64,000 nucleotides of DNA from Ceriagrion tenellum (GCA_963169105.1 OY720643.1:86597696-86661695), one strand, 5' to 3'. Numbered from the stretch's first letter, positions 28,384-39,647 are shown. Numbers and translations are program-made. Notes: generated from the letters alone by a model not told the origin.

Positions 28384-28960
28384 GACTAGCTGTGCCCGGC
28401 AAGCGTCGCAATGCTTTTTTTGGGATCAAAATTGGTTCCTAAACGAATTTGAGACCTAGTCCTAAATTTCTTCGACCCTACACAGGAATTTGTAACGCAC
28501 ATATGATGGCATAAGTTTCTATTCCAAGCCTATGCTGCGGTTTCCAAGTAAATAACATACTGTATTGCTGAATTGCTGTAAAAATTTAAGATTTTCGAGC
28601 TTAAAAATCCAATTTTAGGAAAAAGCGAAGCGTACGAAAATGGAATGCATGACTGAACCCCACTGAACCATATATTATTTTACCCCCACCCCACTGAACC
28701 ATATATTATTTTACGTACCAATAAATTACGTACCTTTTAACACAAATTGTGTCTCACTGATGTGATTCTTATGCACACGATATTATGTCTCACTCACATG
28801 ATTCTGATGCACGTGATTGAGCAACTCGTATACGATCTACTTCGTTGCTTTCAATGAGTATAGAGACAGGAGGGCGGTCGTCATGATTAAGATTTGAGGC
28901 GTTATCGTAAGCAAGGAATCTGTTTGAAAAAAATCCACTACGCGCCACCGTAGAGCCTGA
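28384..28960. repeat. Probable transposon relic with two small tandem duplications
   Basis: The stretch begins CTAGCTGTGCCCGGCAAGCG, a sequence theme I associate with 3' ends of dispersed retroelements in invertebrates; the assignment is tentative. It contains a 26-bp duplication starting ACCCCACTGAACC at 28,657-28,682 and 28,688-28,713. It also contains a diverged 36-bp duplication (TGTCTCACT...GTGATTCT and TGTCTCACT...ATGATTCT) starting at 28,750 and 28,786. No gene is seen. Confidence 0.5.
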
Positions 28961-29347
28961 TGTCAAGCTAAGCGTAATCCCACAGCCATAATGGTAAATT
29001 CCCGATGAAACACACCACGCTAGACTTGGCTATAATCACTACAAAATTAGAAAAGTTGTACGTGACCTCACTTAGTATTTAGATCTCTCTGAATATTGAG
29101 TCAGGCCACCAGAAAGACCCATTGTAACTCCTTCGCATGACAAACAGTGCCACAACCCCCATAGGGAGAAACACAAGGAAAGGGATGCCATTTAAAAAGT
29201 AGCAAGTTGTCACAACGTAGTTTTCTCGAGTTTAGCCAGATACTGAAATATTACTACGAATGTCGATTACCCTTACATTTAAGTTCCCAACAAAGAGTCA
29301 GCGCCGACAAAAGACAAGATACTCCACGCACTGAAATTTGAACTTAC
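28961..29347 (-). other. Stretch downstream of the THAP exon: intron start, no further exon seen
   Basis: On the minus strand this begins with the GTAAGT donor after the THAP exon (29,347-29,342) and continues with sequence of intermediate GC content. I looked for the AVPR-type and C-x2-H parts that should complete a THAP domain and did not find them here. Confidence 0.5.
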
Positions 29348-29455
29348 CTCGGGTGCCTTGAAAATGCTCGGATTTTTCACGCCTTTCTCCTTATTCTTTC
29401 GAACAGTTGACTTGTAGCCACTGGCACACCCAGGAACAAAGCAACTAGAACTCAT
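29348..29455 (-). CDS. First coding exon of a THAP-domain protein
   Basis: The minus-strand ATG at 29,455-29,453 opens 36 codons beginning MSSSCFVPGCASGYKS and ending SIFKAPE, followed directly by a consensus GTAAGT donor in phase 0. CFVPGC is the first zinc-ligand pair (C-x4-C here) of a THAP finger, the C2CH DNA-binding domain of THAP proteins and P-element transposase. GYKS and the S-x-F-x-AP stretch are usual in arthropod THAP domains. The second half of the domain (Trp, AVPR-like box, C-x2-H) must be in a later exon and was not found in the ~29 kb below, of which 24.5 kb is satellite. It may be a host gene with a distant second exon, or a gene or P-like element cut off by transposon insertions. 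The start is the only ATG and gives the usual short N-terminus. Confidence 0.65.
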
Positions 29456-29830
29456 TTTTTACACAACACTTCTTGTACAAAATCACGCAACGAAGTTCTC
29501 GAACACCTTCACTCATCAGTCGCACACGCGAGAAAGAACGTATAGCGATTACTTCAACGTTCGCCACGGTAGCAGCGCCGCACTTGGTAGAATCATAAAC
29601 CTCTTCCCGCCAGAATTCCTTGCCAAAGTAGCAGCGCCGCACATTGGTACAATCATAAACCTCTTCCCGCCAGAATTCCTTGCTGACGATACCGGTTCGC
29701 TTTTCCCCCGTTCCGTCCGCCCTCCTGTCTCTATGCTCCATGCTTGTCCTAGATCTCTGGAGAATCCTTGTGCTTGTCGTTCCTCGCCTGTGAGAAGCTC
29801 ACGTGCTTTTGTTGAAACGACTCGCGCTCC
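29456..29830 (-). promoter_or_regulatory. CpG-rich 5' flank of the THAP exon
   Basis: The ~370 bp upstream of the THAP start codon are CpG-rich in contrast to the surrounding AT-rich DNA, as expected for a promoter/5' UTR. Two copies of TTCCCGCC, which resembles an E2F-type core, occur because of a 59-bp duplication. No TATA box is evident. The assignment rests on position and composition only. Confidence 0.4.
29569..29687. repeat. 59-bp tandem duplication in the THAP 5' flank
   Basis: GTAGCAGCGCCGCAC...TGGTA.AATCATAAACC...CTTCCCGCCAGAATTCCTTG occurs twice head to tail, at 29,569-29,627 and 29,628-29,687, with only a few differences. This indicates a recent duplication. Confidence 0.9.
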
Positions 29831-29984
29831 ACCTATTGTATGGTGGTTTTAATAATTCAGAGACCTTCGCGGGTGAGCGCACAATATCAGTTCAAACTCA
29901 CAGAAGTTTCATCGCAATCTGATGAATGGTATTGGAATGCATAGAAGACGAACAAACTAACATACATTTTATATATTAGTTTTG

Positions 29985-32640
29985 CGTATGATTTAGCCTT
30001 TTGCTACGCGTCGACCATGTGGTTTCAAAAAACGGCTGTCAACGCCCGAGCTTCAATGTTATGTTAAGTTTTAGTTAAAAAATTTATATTAGAAATGCCT
30101 TTTGCTGCTTTTTTTTGGAATTTGGAAGTTTTATCTCCCAAATTCCAAAAAATACTCCATTAAGGCAGTATCTATAATACTGAGGGATAAATGTGAATTT
30201 TAAGTTGATAAAATATCTTGCTACGGCTCGCTGAGACGATTCCTATGTCTAATATGACGTTAACGGTTCAATTTTAAAGAAGATATAGTGCTTGCATTTT
30301 CGAGACAATTCGAACAATGAGACTTTAAACGCTATAGCTGCAATATTAAGCAAAAAAGAGCTATGTTTATTTGGTTAAATCTTTTATGCTGAGAGTCGTC
30401 GAGATGATCCAAAAAACGACTTTCACCGCCCTAGCTTCAATATTAACGCGAATTTAAGTTGAATTTTTTTTCCGGAAATGATTAAATTTAGCAATATAAT
30501 TAGGAGAATATGATCAAGATAGTTCAAAAATCGGCACTTTTAACGCTCATGGCTGCGGTATAATTACTGAAAAATAGCAATTTAAATTTGAAGAAATTTT
30601 CTGCTGCTCCCCGTCGAGCTGATTCCGAATATCTTTCTTCAAAGTCTCTTCCTTCTATATTATGCGAGATATAATGATTTTATGTTGAAAATAATTACTT
30701 CTAAAGTGATAAATTTTAACAATTTTATTTGGAATGCGTCGTCGAGAAAATTCCAAAAATGAGACTTTAAAAATTCTCGCTGGATTTTAAGCTAGAAAGA
30801 GCTTTTTCATTAGACGACATCATTTAACGCGCGTTATACCGAAGAGTTAAAAAGAAAAACTACTTTCAACGACCTATCTTCAAATAATGATGAATTTCAA
30901 GTGAAAAATATATATTGGAAATCATTTATTTTAACAATTTGATATGGAACGCCTCTTTTTAAAACTTCCAAAAACGACACTTTTAAAGTAGCACATGCAA
31001 TATTTAGTTTTTTTGTGACTTCAAAGTTGACAAAATATTCTTCTATGCCTCGTCGAGACGGTTTCTATAATATAATTTAAGGTTCAATTTTCAATATTGA
31101 AGTAGATGGTGCTTGTAAGTTGAAAAAAATCATCGAAAATGATAACTATTTACAATTTTATCTGGAATGCGTCATCAATACCATTCCAAAAATGAGGCTT
31201 TAAACGATTGAGCTGCAATATTTATCCAAAAAAAGCGATTTTTATATGATTTAATATTTTGCCGTGTATCGTCAAGGTGATTTCAAAGAATTTACCTTTA
31301 AAATGCCCAAGCTTTATATTCTGACAAATTTGATTTGAAAAAAATTTTCTTCGAAATCATAAACAATTTGATCTGGAACACCTAGTTCACTTTTTTTCCT
31401 TTAGCTGCAATGTTTATTGGGATTTAAGGGATTTGAAACATAAAATACTCGGACACGCCTCGTCGGGAAGATATCAAAAATTTTCTTCGAAAATAAAATA
31501 ATTCAACAATTTCATCTAGAATGCGTCGTCGAGACGATTCCAAAAATGAGGCTTTTAACACACTAGTTGTAGTATAAAGCAAGAAAAAGCTATTTAAATT
31601 TATTTTAATCTTTTGTTGCGCGTCGCCGAGATGATTCCAAAAAGACGACTTTCAACGCCCAAACCACATTTATATGGCGAAATTAAGTCAAAAATTATTT
31701 TTTTCGAGTTGCTAAACTTTAACAAATTGAACTAGAGCGCCTCATTTTAAAAGTTCCAAAAACAGCACTTTTAAAGCTCTAGCTGCAATATTGGGAGATT
31801 GAAAATGTTATTAAAATATTCTGATGCGCCTCGTCGAGAAATTTGCAAAAATAACACTTTTAAGGTTCCATCTTCAATACTAAGCCATATATGACGCTTG
31901 TAAACAATTTTTTTTTCGAAATGATCAATTTTTCCAATTTGAATTGGTTGACAATTTTATCTTGAATGCGTCAGTACCGTATAGTACCTGCAAAAAGCAG
32001 CGTCATCGAAACTATTGCAAAAATTATGACATTAATTATGGATTTACGAAATTCCAAAAACGACACTTTGAAAGCTCTAAATGTAATATTTAGAGAGGTT
32101 TGGGGAGTTAAAGTTGAGAAAATAGGTATTCTACTGCGCCTCGTCGAAGCAATAGCAAAAATATGACTTAAAGCCTCCATAATCAATATTAGGTGAGATA
32201 TGGAGCTTGAAAAATAAAAAAAAAATTTCTTCGAATGTGACAAATTTTAACAAGTGCATCTAGAATACATTGTCGACTTCCAAAAATGAGGGTTTTTAAC
32301 GCTTTAGCTGCAATATTAACCTAAAAAAAGTGATTTCAATTTCATTCGATCTTACTGAATGTCGTTGAGATGATAAAAAAATGACATTCAACGTCCTAGC
32401 TTCAATATTTCAGTGAATTTAAGTTTCAAAAATTTATTTCAAAATTCAATTCTAATTTGATTTAATCTTTTGATGTGTGTCGTCGACATGATTCTAAAAA
32501 TGTGACTTTTAAGGCTCTTGCTTTAATACTAAGCATTATATGGTTCTTTCAAGTAGAATTTTTTCCCTAAACTTATAATATTTAACCAAAGGATACTGTG
32601 CACCGTGTAGGGAAAATTCCAAAAATGCCACTGTAAATGC
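29985..32640. repeat. Second tandem array: four-subunit higher-order repeat
   Basis: About 2.65 kb built of ~80-125-bp subunits, most carrying GTCGAGA(T/C)GATTCCAAAAA or a variant. Four subunit types are separable by what follows: a, CGACTTTCAACGCCCTAGCTTC; b, CGACACTTTTAAAGCTCTAG; c, ACACTTTAAGGTTCAATCTT; d, TGAGGCTTTAAACGCTC. The order a-b-c-d repeats: type a near 30,022, 30,400, 30,835, 31,275, 31,635 and 32,370, with b, c and d between. This gives a higher-order unit of about 360-440 bp, with a deletion around 31,465 and a rearrangement between 31,950 and 32,050. The subunits are diverged, so the array is old. It shares no obvious motif with the large AT-rich array. Open frames inside it are chance. 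Confidence 0.8.
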
Positions 32641-33700
32641 TCGTTTCACAAGAGTGTCACAGTCTCACAAATACTCAGGTCCTTCCTCTCAGGATTCAGT
32701 GAAATAACAAAGTGCTCCCAATCCACAAACACCTACATCTAATGGAAATCTATTAGGCTCATCTTCATCTGTACATTCCTAAAAAGATGTAGCAGTTTAC
32801 TTTCCAGCCATCTGAAAGCGAATGCAAATACCCTTCTTTCTGGTTAGCAAAATAGCAGAGGGTTCAATCCATGAACACCTACTAATTATAGACATCTAAT
32901 AGGTAGGAATCTATCCATAGACATATGTAGACAAGGTATAGATATCTATTTTCTGTGTGGAAGCAAACCCATGAATAATGTATTTATACTAATTTTCCAC
33001 AGAAAATCATCAAAACAAACTAGCCTAGTAGAAATATCAATAGAAACCAAAGCAGAAGAAATTTACTTCAAACACGCATTCTTGCTAAGCTCAAAAATTA
33101 TAAATTGATCAAGGAATATATCCATACATGAATTATGGGTTGAAGTTGAGATAAATCGCCTAGTTAAGTGACATACTTGAGATGAAATATTTGAAATACG
33201 CATGATCACACTTCTCGCCTCCTTTCTTCAGTTTGTACCATGAAATATCATTGGTCAAAAGTTTCAGCCTCCCAAGCAAGTATCATTTTCCTACCGAAGA
33301 ATGCATGACATAAGCAGATCATCGCTTTCAGCTACTATCAGTGGCTTCGATGCTACCATTGAAACTACGATGGGTGGCTTTCCTGGAATCACTCTGTCAT
33401 TTGCTCAAGTGACCAATGTCGGTGGCAACCAGATACCAATCAGCAACCAAAAAACCAATACCAGGGACCCTTACAGCTGGGTAAGAGGCAACTGCACCAG
33501 TCCTGCGCCTCCAAGGGCCCCACATCTAGGAGGGAATCAGAGAACACAGGATGGCAAAATTCAACTAATATCTGGGGTGACCTTTGTGTGTGGCATTATG
33601 GTACCTATCTAATATAAGTCGCAGTGGACCATATTAATTGATTTTGGGCCTAGTTACAGAAATTAGTGTGCTATTAAGGATCAGACTGGTGTCAGGCAAA
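32641..33700. other. No recognisable feature
   Basis: Mixed-composition sequence. A plus-strand open frame of 103 codons (33,301-33,612) has no recognisable domain and no flanking splice or regulatory signals that convince me. Scattered GGGCCCC-rich strings here and near 34,010-34,060 hint at an unidentified old transposon. Confidence 0.4.
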
Positions 33701-33724
33701 ACTTAGTGTAACTTGCTTAACATC

Positions 33725-33825
33725 GTGAAATGAAAGTTGTATTCCATTTAAAACTTTATGTGAAATTACTAAGCACACTTCATGTGGAATTAAGTTACAG
33801 CTTTCATTTCACAATGCTATTTAGA
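33725..33825. repeat. Imperfect inverted repeat
   Basis: GTGAAATGAAAGTTGTA at the left faces TTACAGCTTTCATTTCAC at the right, with further partial pairing through TTCCA. The arms are imperfect and the loop is about 40 bp. Confidence 0.6.
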
Positions 33826-34735
33826 ACTCTTATTAATTTATGGAATTGTAAATTCATTTGTTTATGTAAAAAGGAGCAGTACTCATAAAAATAGTATAAA
33901 ATGAAAATAATAACAATTAATCATTCCCCACATTGGTTTTATAATATTAGGCTCATGTAACTACTTTTTTAGGGCTAGTAAACAATTGTTACACTGGGCC
34001 ACAAAAATCCTAGTTGCCTGGGGCCCTGCCAAGCACTGTCTGGGGCCCCACAAGGCATTGCCTACATGCCTTAGATGGGCTATACAGATGGCACAGCAGC
34101 TTTCACGATGGTGTAAGGTATGTTAAAGCCTAACCAGGACATCAGGATTGAAGCACTGGATAAAAACAAGGGCTGATGAATTATCACTAGTCCTCAACAA
34201 AACAGAGATTGTAGAACAGACAAAGAAGTAGAATATTATCACTCTATCTGTAAAAGTTAGAGATGTGCAGGCTTAAATTAGGTCAGCAACATAGTAACTT
34301 CGGATTTAAGTAGACAAGAAGATGACTCTCAGTGAACAAAATAAAATTTGGTTAATAATCTGCTTAGTTGACTTAAGACAAAAGTTCCTTATAAATTTTT
34401 AGTACACAAACTACCTATCTTAATTAGTAACTCTCACCAAATTATGATTGCGAGCAGACAATAGCTCAAGATCAGATTACTCACTCTTTTACAACATGGC
34501 TGACAAATTTCATGAACAGTCCACCATGCTCATAGATCTTTATACGAGTAGCTACTGACTGTTGATGAAGCCCATAGGTGGGAAGTGCATAGAGATGAGG
34601 ATTTATAGACTGCAAGAGAATAAGCTGGATCAGGTAGGTGATAAAAAAAACTGAATCACAAAAGCCAGATGTACTGACACTTTTTGGTGAACAAGCCCTG
34701 CCCAGTAGAGACATCCTAGGTAGCTGTTTCAGGGA

Positions 34736-34774
34736 ATTCAGTGGGCATGTAGCCTAGCTACATGCCCACTGAAT
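34736..34774. repeat. Perfect 18-bp inverted repeat with 3-nt loop
   Basis: ATTCAGTGGGCATGTAGC is followed by CTA and then its exact reverse complement. This is a near-complete palindrome of 39 bp. There are no T-run or neighbouring gene ends to suggest a terminator. Confidence 0.95.
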
Positions 34775-34975
34775 AATACTAATAGCTAACTAATAGCACA
34801 GTAATATTATGTTTAATACAAATAAACATCAAAATGAAATCACAAATACCAATTAGATTTATTCTTTTTTGCTCTGTTTATATACAGAAGCAATTACAGC
34901 ATTATAGTGACTGACATCTTTGATTTTTTTACAACCATAAGTAGAAATTATTAATGAAACTTCTCGAATGCACAT

Positions 34976-35012
34976 TCAGGCATTTTTTATTTTTAAAATA
35001 AGGAATGCCTGA
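34976..35012. repeat. 18-bp hairpin with two wobble positions
   Basis: TCAGGCATTTTTTATTTTT pairs with AAAATAAGGAATGCCTGA. The two mismatches would be G-U pairs in the RNA transcribed from the plus strand. Confidence 0.75.
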
Positions 35013-36139
35013 GTCTATTTATTGTAGCCAAAAGTTAATTTGGCGGTGTTATGCAATATATATGCCAGTACATATATATACCGCACACTTTTGCATATTT
35101 GATACAAAAGACTATGATACTGTAGAAATTGTATTATTTAAATTACAGCATATGACAAATATGCGTACAAATTTCTTATAGACTAGTATTTGGAGTAATA
35201 ATACAAATCAAATTCTATAGTGAATTATGTACTTCATTTTTAAAAAACTAAGCAACACATACTGAACAAAATTGTCTGAAGATGCAAAAGTTAACTTTTA
35301 GTTCTATGTACACCACCCTCAACAATTCAGCATTGATACTCTTCATTATCAATGCCGCTAAGTTCTTTGAATAGTTTAATTGTAAACACCATGAAATTAT
35401 TTGATAAGATGCATTATTCAGCAAATTTTTGATTTTCTTTGAGTTAAGAATTATCCCTGGCAGGTCTATTTAAAAAATATACTTTGCAAACAGGAAACAT
35501 TGCAGTGGATTCCCATTCACTAATTACTCCTCCATCACCACGTTCTTCACTGTTGGTCATAGTTGTCTTTAACTATGTTATCCATAAAGATAGTCAACGG
35601 AAATCTTCAACTAAACAAGTATATCTGTATAGTTTTCATTATTGCAAATCCAATTCATTGATGAACAGAGTGAACCTTCTGAATTTCCACTCTATTTCCA
35701 TACTGCTGTGCACCATTTCTGTACGGAACTTGTCAACAGCACTAATGTAAATTATTTATTAAAAATAATGCCTCGATACCTCATTTTGTGGTTCACAATG
35801 CCAACGATTCAATTTTGCTGCTTTCAATGCACTTTGAAATTTCTCTGCAAAAAACTTCAACAATAATCTGCTTAAGTGTTATGCATAATATTTTTGTTCG
35901 GATAATTACATGAACAACATCACACCTTCCAAACACATTGAGACACATAACAGTTAGCATCGATGTTAAAAATAACTAGCGGGATAGGATCTCAAACATG
36001 TTATACAACCATATCAACCATCACAAACTTCACTGCCAAAGATTTTTGGTACAAATCTTGAGAAAAATAATACAATATCAGCACTCTTTGAATTCCACAT
36101 CGAAATAATAACAACATGGTAGCATCTTATGACATGGCC
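35013..36139. other. No recognisable feature
   Basis: AT-rich noncoding sequence. A minus-strand open segment near 35,640-35,750 ends in a stop and looks mildly protein-like. It lacks a phase-compatible splice acceptor to the exons upstream, so it is not called. Confidence 0.4.
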
Positions 36140-36262
36140 TTAGAAGCACTGGCAAAAGATTTTCCTCACAGTGACAGACAAATATCCAAATGGACAACTT
36201 AAGCTGAGGTCTTGAAGTATTTCAATGGTATTATCGTCATTCACAAGTAGTAAATATGAGAC
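36140..36262 (-). CDS. Putative terminal coding exon of an unidentified gene
   Basis: On the minus strand, a TCTATTGGCAG acceptor at 36,263 opens an exon that reads in phase 0 as VSYLLLVNDDNTIEILQDLS, then more codons ending VRKIFCQCF and a TAA at 36,142-36,140 (40 codons plus stop). The phase matches the upstream exon at 36,438-36,549, which also ends in phase 0, and the intervening intron would be 175 bp. I do not recognise the protein. The case rests on joint phase, splice sites and the absence of stops. Confidence 0.4.
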   Translation of the reverse strand, partial: VSYLLLVNDDNTIEILQDLSLSCPFGYLSVTVRKIFCQCF

Positions 36263-36437
36263 CTGCCAATAGAATCAGCTTCCTTCCAGAGCAGAAAGTT
36301 CATGACTGGTGTGCAGTTTCATTTTATGACAAGTTTTCATTCACCACAGTTTTGATGATTTCTTGAAATTATCGAGATTTGGAAATAATTTCTTCCTTAA
36401 ATTCCCAAATCTACAGAAGGTATTTTGAATCACTCAC

Positions 36438-36549
36438 TTCCGATTTTATCGTCCTCCAGAGGTCATCAAAATCTTGTTGCACTAACCACTCTCTGGCCTG
36501 GCGGATAACTTCCACGGCATTGGTCTTGTGGTAACACTGGCACAGGGAC
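36438..36549 (-). CDS. Internal coding exon of an unidentified gene
   Basis: The minus strand shows a TATATTTTAG acceptor, then 112 bp with no stop, then a GTGAGT donor at 36,437. After completing a codon with one base it reads SLCQCYHKTNAVEVIRQ and continues AREWLVQQDFDDLWRTIKSE. Codon use, amphipathic composition and both splice sites make this look like a genuine exon. It has two Cys and a His near the start but no motif I can name. Joined to the exon at 36,140-36,262 it would give the last ~77 residues of a protein. Upstream exons, which should lie at higher coordinates, were not found before the transposon-rich stretch. Confidence 0.55.
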
Positions 36550-37339
36550 CTAAAATATACAAAGTAGTGAATAAAATGAACAATAGCCTCAGTATCAAAC
36601 AACTTGTTTAAAAACTGAGGGATACCAAGAGTGACAGACTTGAAAACAATACACTAACCACCAATGGCAGGGTTGACTACACAGATTGTGCATGACATCT
36701 AACTACAAATGCATCATACAACATAAATATTCTTATTTATAAAATGTATTAGGGTCAATCCTACTAGGATAATAGATATGTTAAAAGTACATGTGTCAAT
36801 CTAGCAAACAGAATGAACAAAGATAAAAATATGTTAGTGCAAAACTTACGAAGAGAATTCTTATGTCCACTAAGTAAAGGGAATAGAGTACAAGAAAACT
36901 GAAAAGAAGTTTACAAGTTTCGTGCCTAAACAGAAAAGCCAAAAGCTTGCCATTAAATCTGGAAAGCCTGAACTAATGTCCCCTTACAATGCTCAAGACC
37001 ATCAGTTTCATGACTATGTGCTTTCTTTAAAACATGTATTCCATAAATAGGTAATTAATACTCAATTGAGCTTCATATTGATACAGTAATAAAAATGTTC
37101 CTTTAATGTATTTCCATACTTATAATACTCTGAATTATTGACAAAAATAGCTCCTTCATGAGAAGTAAAATAATTATACTCGGTTATTGGCCAAAATGAA
37201 GCATAGTGATTTCTGCTAACATATCTTTATCGTGAAAGATATGGTGCTTTCACAGCAAATAACATGCGTCAATTTTTCTTAGGTTTCACTCCGTTATTCT
37301 GTTTAGTTATGTGCTGCTGCCAATATTTTGATGAATAAT
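36550..37339. other. No recognisable feature (presumed intron)
   Basis: AT-rich sequence without motifs; presumably intron upstream of the 36,438-36,549 exon on the minus strand. Confidence 0.4.
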
Positions 37340-38060
37340 ATATTCATCATCACCAGGGAAATAACATCATATCACCTGAATGGGCAAAACCACCGCTACT
37401 CATCCCAATGCCAAGCAGTGCTTTGAACCCACATTCATCCAGCAAAATCTGTTGCCAACAAGGATAGCCTCCCAACTAAATTGAAGCATCCATGGACAAC
37501 TTTCTACCAAAATTTTAATTTAGAGAGAGAGTTTTTTGTGGCCTTAAAAAAGGACCTTTGTTTGTCGTGACAAATACCTCAAACATAGTTTTCTCTTTCT
37601 GGAAGTTACTTCCAAAGACAAACCCACTGCCAAAGCTTGTCTCATCTATGTTTCTACTGTTGCAGGGAAAGTCTCAAGGTTTCTGGCAAAACACAGAATC
37701 CAAGTTTTTCACAAGACACCAAAAACAATGCAGGGTCATCTTGCTTAGGTTAAAGACAACTTAGGACTCAAGATGGCTGGAGTTTAACAAATTGCATGCA
37801 AGAACATCAAAACATCAATGAGACAGGAAGTAAGGTAGAAGCTCAGCTAAAGGAACACCGAAGTATTGGATCTTCCACCCAGAAAAGTCTGACATGTAGA
37901 GCATTACCTAACTGAATACCAAGTTATCTCCTTCAATGATACCCAGCTCATGTCCAATGCCAATGGGTACAGGGATAAGTCGATTGAGAAAGCATTAGAA
38001 ATTCATCTTGATCAGAGCAACACAAAATGTGATTCTGGTTACAAGCCTAGTCAAGGATGG
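37340..38060 (+). mobile_element. Penelope-like element relic (RT C-terminus and GIY-YIG region)
   Basis: Read across frameshifts on the plus strand, the order is AGKVSRFLAKHRIQVFHKT (from 37,662), VKDNLGLKMAGV (37,749-37,784), EAQLKEH (37,838), then EYQVISFNDTQLMSNANGYR (from 37,914) and SIEKALEIHL. This order is that of Penelope-like retroelements: the linker 'GKI.R.L.KH.I', the 'VKD.LGL...G(V/I)Y.I.C.CG..Y(I/V)G.TGR' lead-in to the GIY-YIG nuclease, 'R.KEH', and the 'H.I.F.DT..L......RE.IEI.L' tail. The GIY-YIG core is disrupted by a stop (GV then TAA) and has lost its CECG motif. The reverse-transcriptase core is not recognisable. The element is dead. Confidence 0.75.
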
Positions 38061-39530
38061 AGATGGTTGCTTGGAAAATAATAATGGAAATAAGGCACAG
38101 CAATGCCAATCTGAGCGAACTTGACCCACCAGCTGTACTAAGTAAGGACCACAACCCTAACTACGTGAGGACCAGCCCTGGCATCATTGTCCTTACGACG
38201 GCGAAAGTGTTTCTCATGGAAACATTGGCAGCAGTCAATTATTTAACCTAGAGTGAAAACCTAGAAAACTTCACATGTGAATATTTTTCACAATGCATCA
38301 CTATAAGATTTGGGTAAACTGCTTAAAATTTTCAGTTATTTTGAATTTTCAGCAATTAATAGCTCATGGAGAATCTAATACGATAGTCAATAGAAATAGT
38401 AATGAATTAAAAACATTATAACCATTACTACTGCTACATTAATTCGATGGAATTAAAGAAAATGTAACAAAATACGATAGGCAACACACAATTTGGCTGA
38501 TAATAATGATAGCCTCAAAAATATTACAGAAGTAAAATTGGTAAAAGTATTCCACAAATGAATGTGCCTGATTAATTTATAATTAAGCCTGAATGAATTA
38601 CATATAGACTTGACTTATGTGAATATATTAGAATATCTCAGTATGAAAAATTTCCGAAACGTAGCTGAACATTATAGAAAATTATGGTAAGTTTTAGAAT
38701 GGCCAATTAGTAATCACTATACCACACTATTACTGAAAAAATAAAGAAATTAACAAAATATTTCATTCTACTACCGTACATATACTATTTGAAATCCTGT
38801 GTATGTTATCATTTGGTTGAATATATAAAAATAATGACAATCAAGTTATTTAGTTAACTTGAATGAGTTAATTTGAACCTAACAAGAACCAAGACCCGAA
38901 AAACACAAAACTAAAAAAGTAAAAATCTGCAATTGCTCTGATAGTTAATTTAAATAAAGAGAGTGTTAATTAAGGAAATATGAGTGATCACTGTATTTTA
39001 GCACTACGATTTAATAGTGAAGTGTTCCATGTACTTTGATGTGGTATGAATTTAAAATAATGAAACTAAAGAGAGGAGAATTTTTTTGTTTCTTCGTGGG
39101 TTATTTAACCTTAACGATGATTACTGCCCATAGGTTGAAGGTCTTAATGCAAGTACACATGCAAATCAAGCAGTATCAAACTTCACCAGTATCCAGTATT
39201 TCACTACATACTAAATATTTACTAAATATTTGATCTACTCCCAATATCAAACATGTTTGCTCACTCAATTGAAACCTACAAACTTAAAGAGGGAAACTAC
39301 GTATTACCACATCAACAAAACTTGCGACACCATAAAACTTTTAGCCAACAACACAGCATCCATATTCATCAACATCCACAGGAAAGGGCAAAGAGATACA
39401 AGGATGAATACAGAATTTGCCACAAACAAGAATCAAAAACACCTATGCTAAACAGAGATATATTACAACAACAAATTCAAGGCACTAACTAAACTGGGAT
39501 GATATAAGCTGATTTTCTCAGGGGCATGGC
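38061..39530. other. No recognisable feature
   Basis: AT-rich noncoding sequence with short, unconvincing open frames. The first ~200 bp may still be degraded retroelement tail. Confidence 0.4.
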
Positions 39531-39647
39531 AAGTTTTTTACTTAAAAAAGTGGCAAAACTTGCCATGTTTTTTAAAGTGAATGTTAAAAAGTTTAAGTTA
39601 AAAGCAATAATAGTGTAGTTTTGCCACTTTTTTAAAGTGAAAAACTT
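39531..39647. repeat. 30-bp inverted repeat with nested hairpin
   Basis: The arm at 39,531-39,560 (AAGTTTTTTACTTAAAAAAG then TGGCAAAACT) pairs with 39,617-39,647 with one substitution and one indel. Inside the left part a shorter GGCAAGTTTT/AAAACTTGCC hairpin can form instead, so two alternative folds compete. It lies 320 bp outside the left end of the Tigger element. Confidence 0.85.

Noticed and set aside
27995..28459. 154-codon plus-strand open frame
   Set aside because: Antisense open frames of similar length exist in the same CpG-rich DNA, it runs into the repeat at 28,384, and it contains no domain.
33301..33612. 103-codon open frame on the plus strand
   Set aside because: No motif, no splice signals, no start context, and the flanks look like degraded repeat.
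34736..34774. Palindrome as a transcription terminator
   Set aside because: There is no bacterial gene context or T-run, and this is eukaryotic DNA.
35640..35750. Possible terminal exon on the minus strand reading AVDKFRTEMVHSSMEIEWK
   Set aside because: The only nearby AG acceptors put it out of phase with the exon at 36,438-36,549, and the plus strand is open over the same bases.
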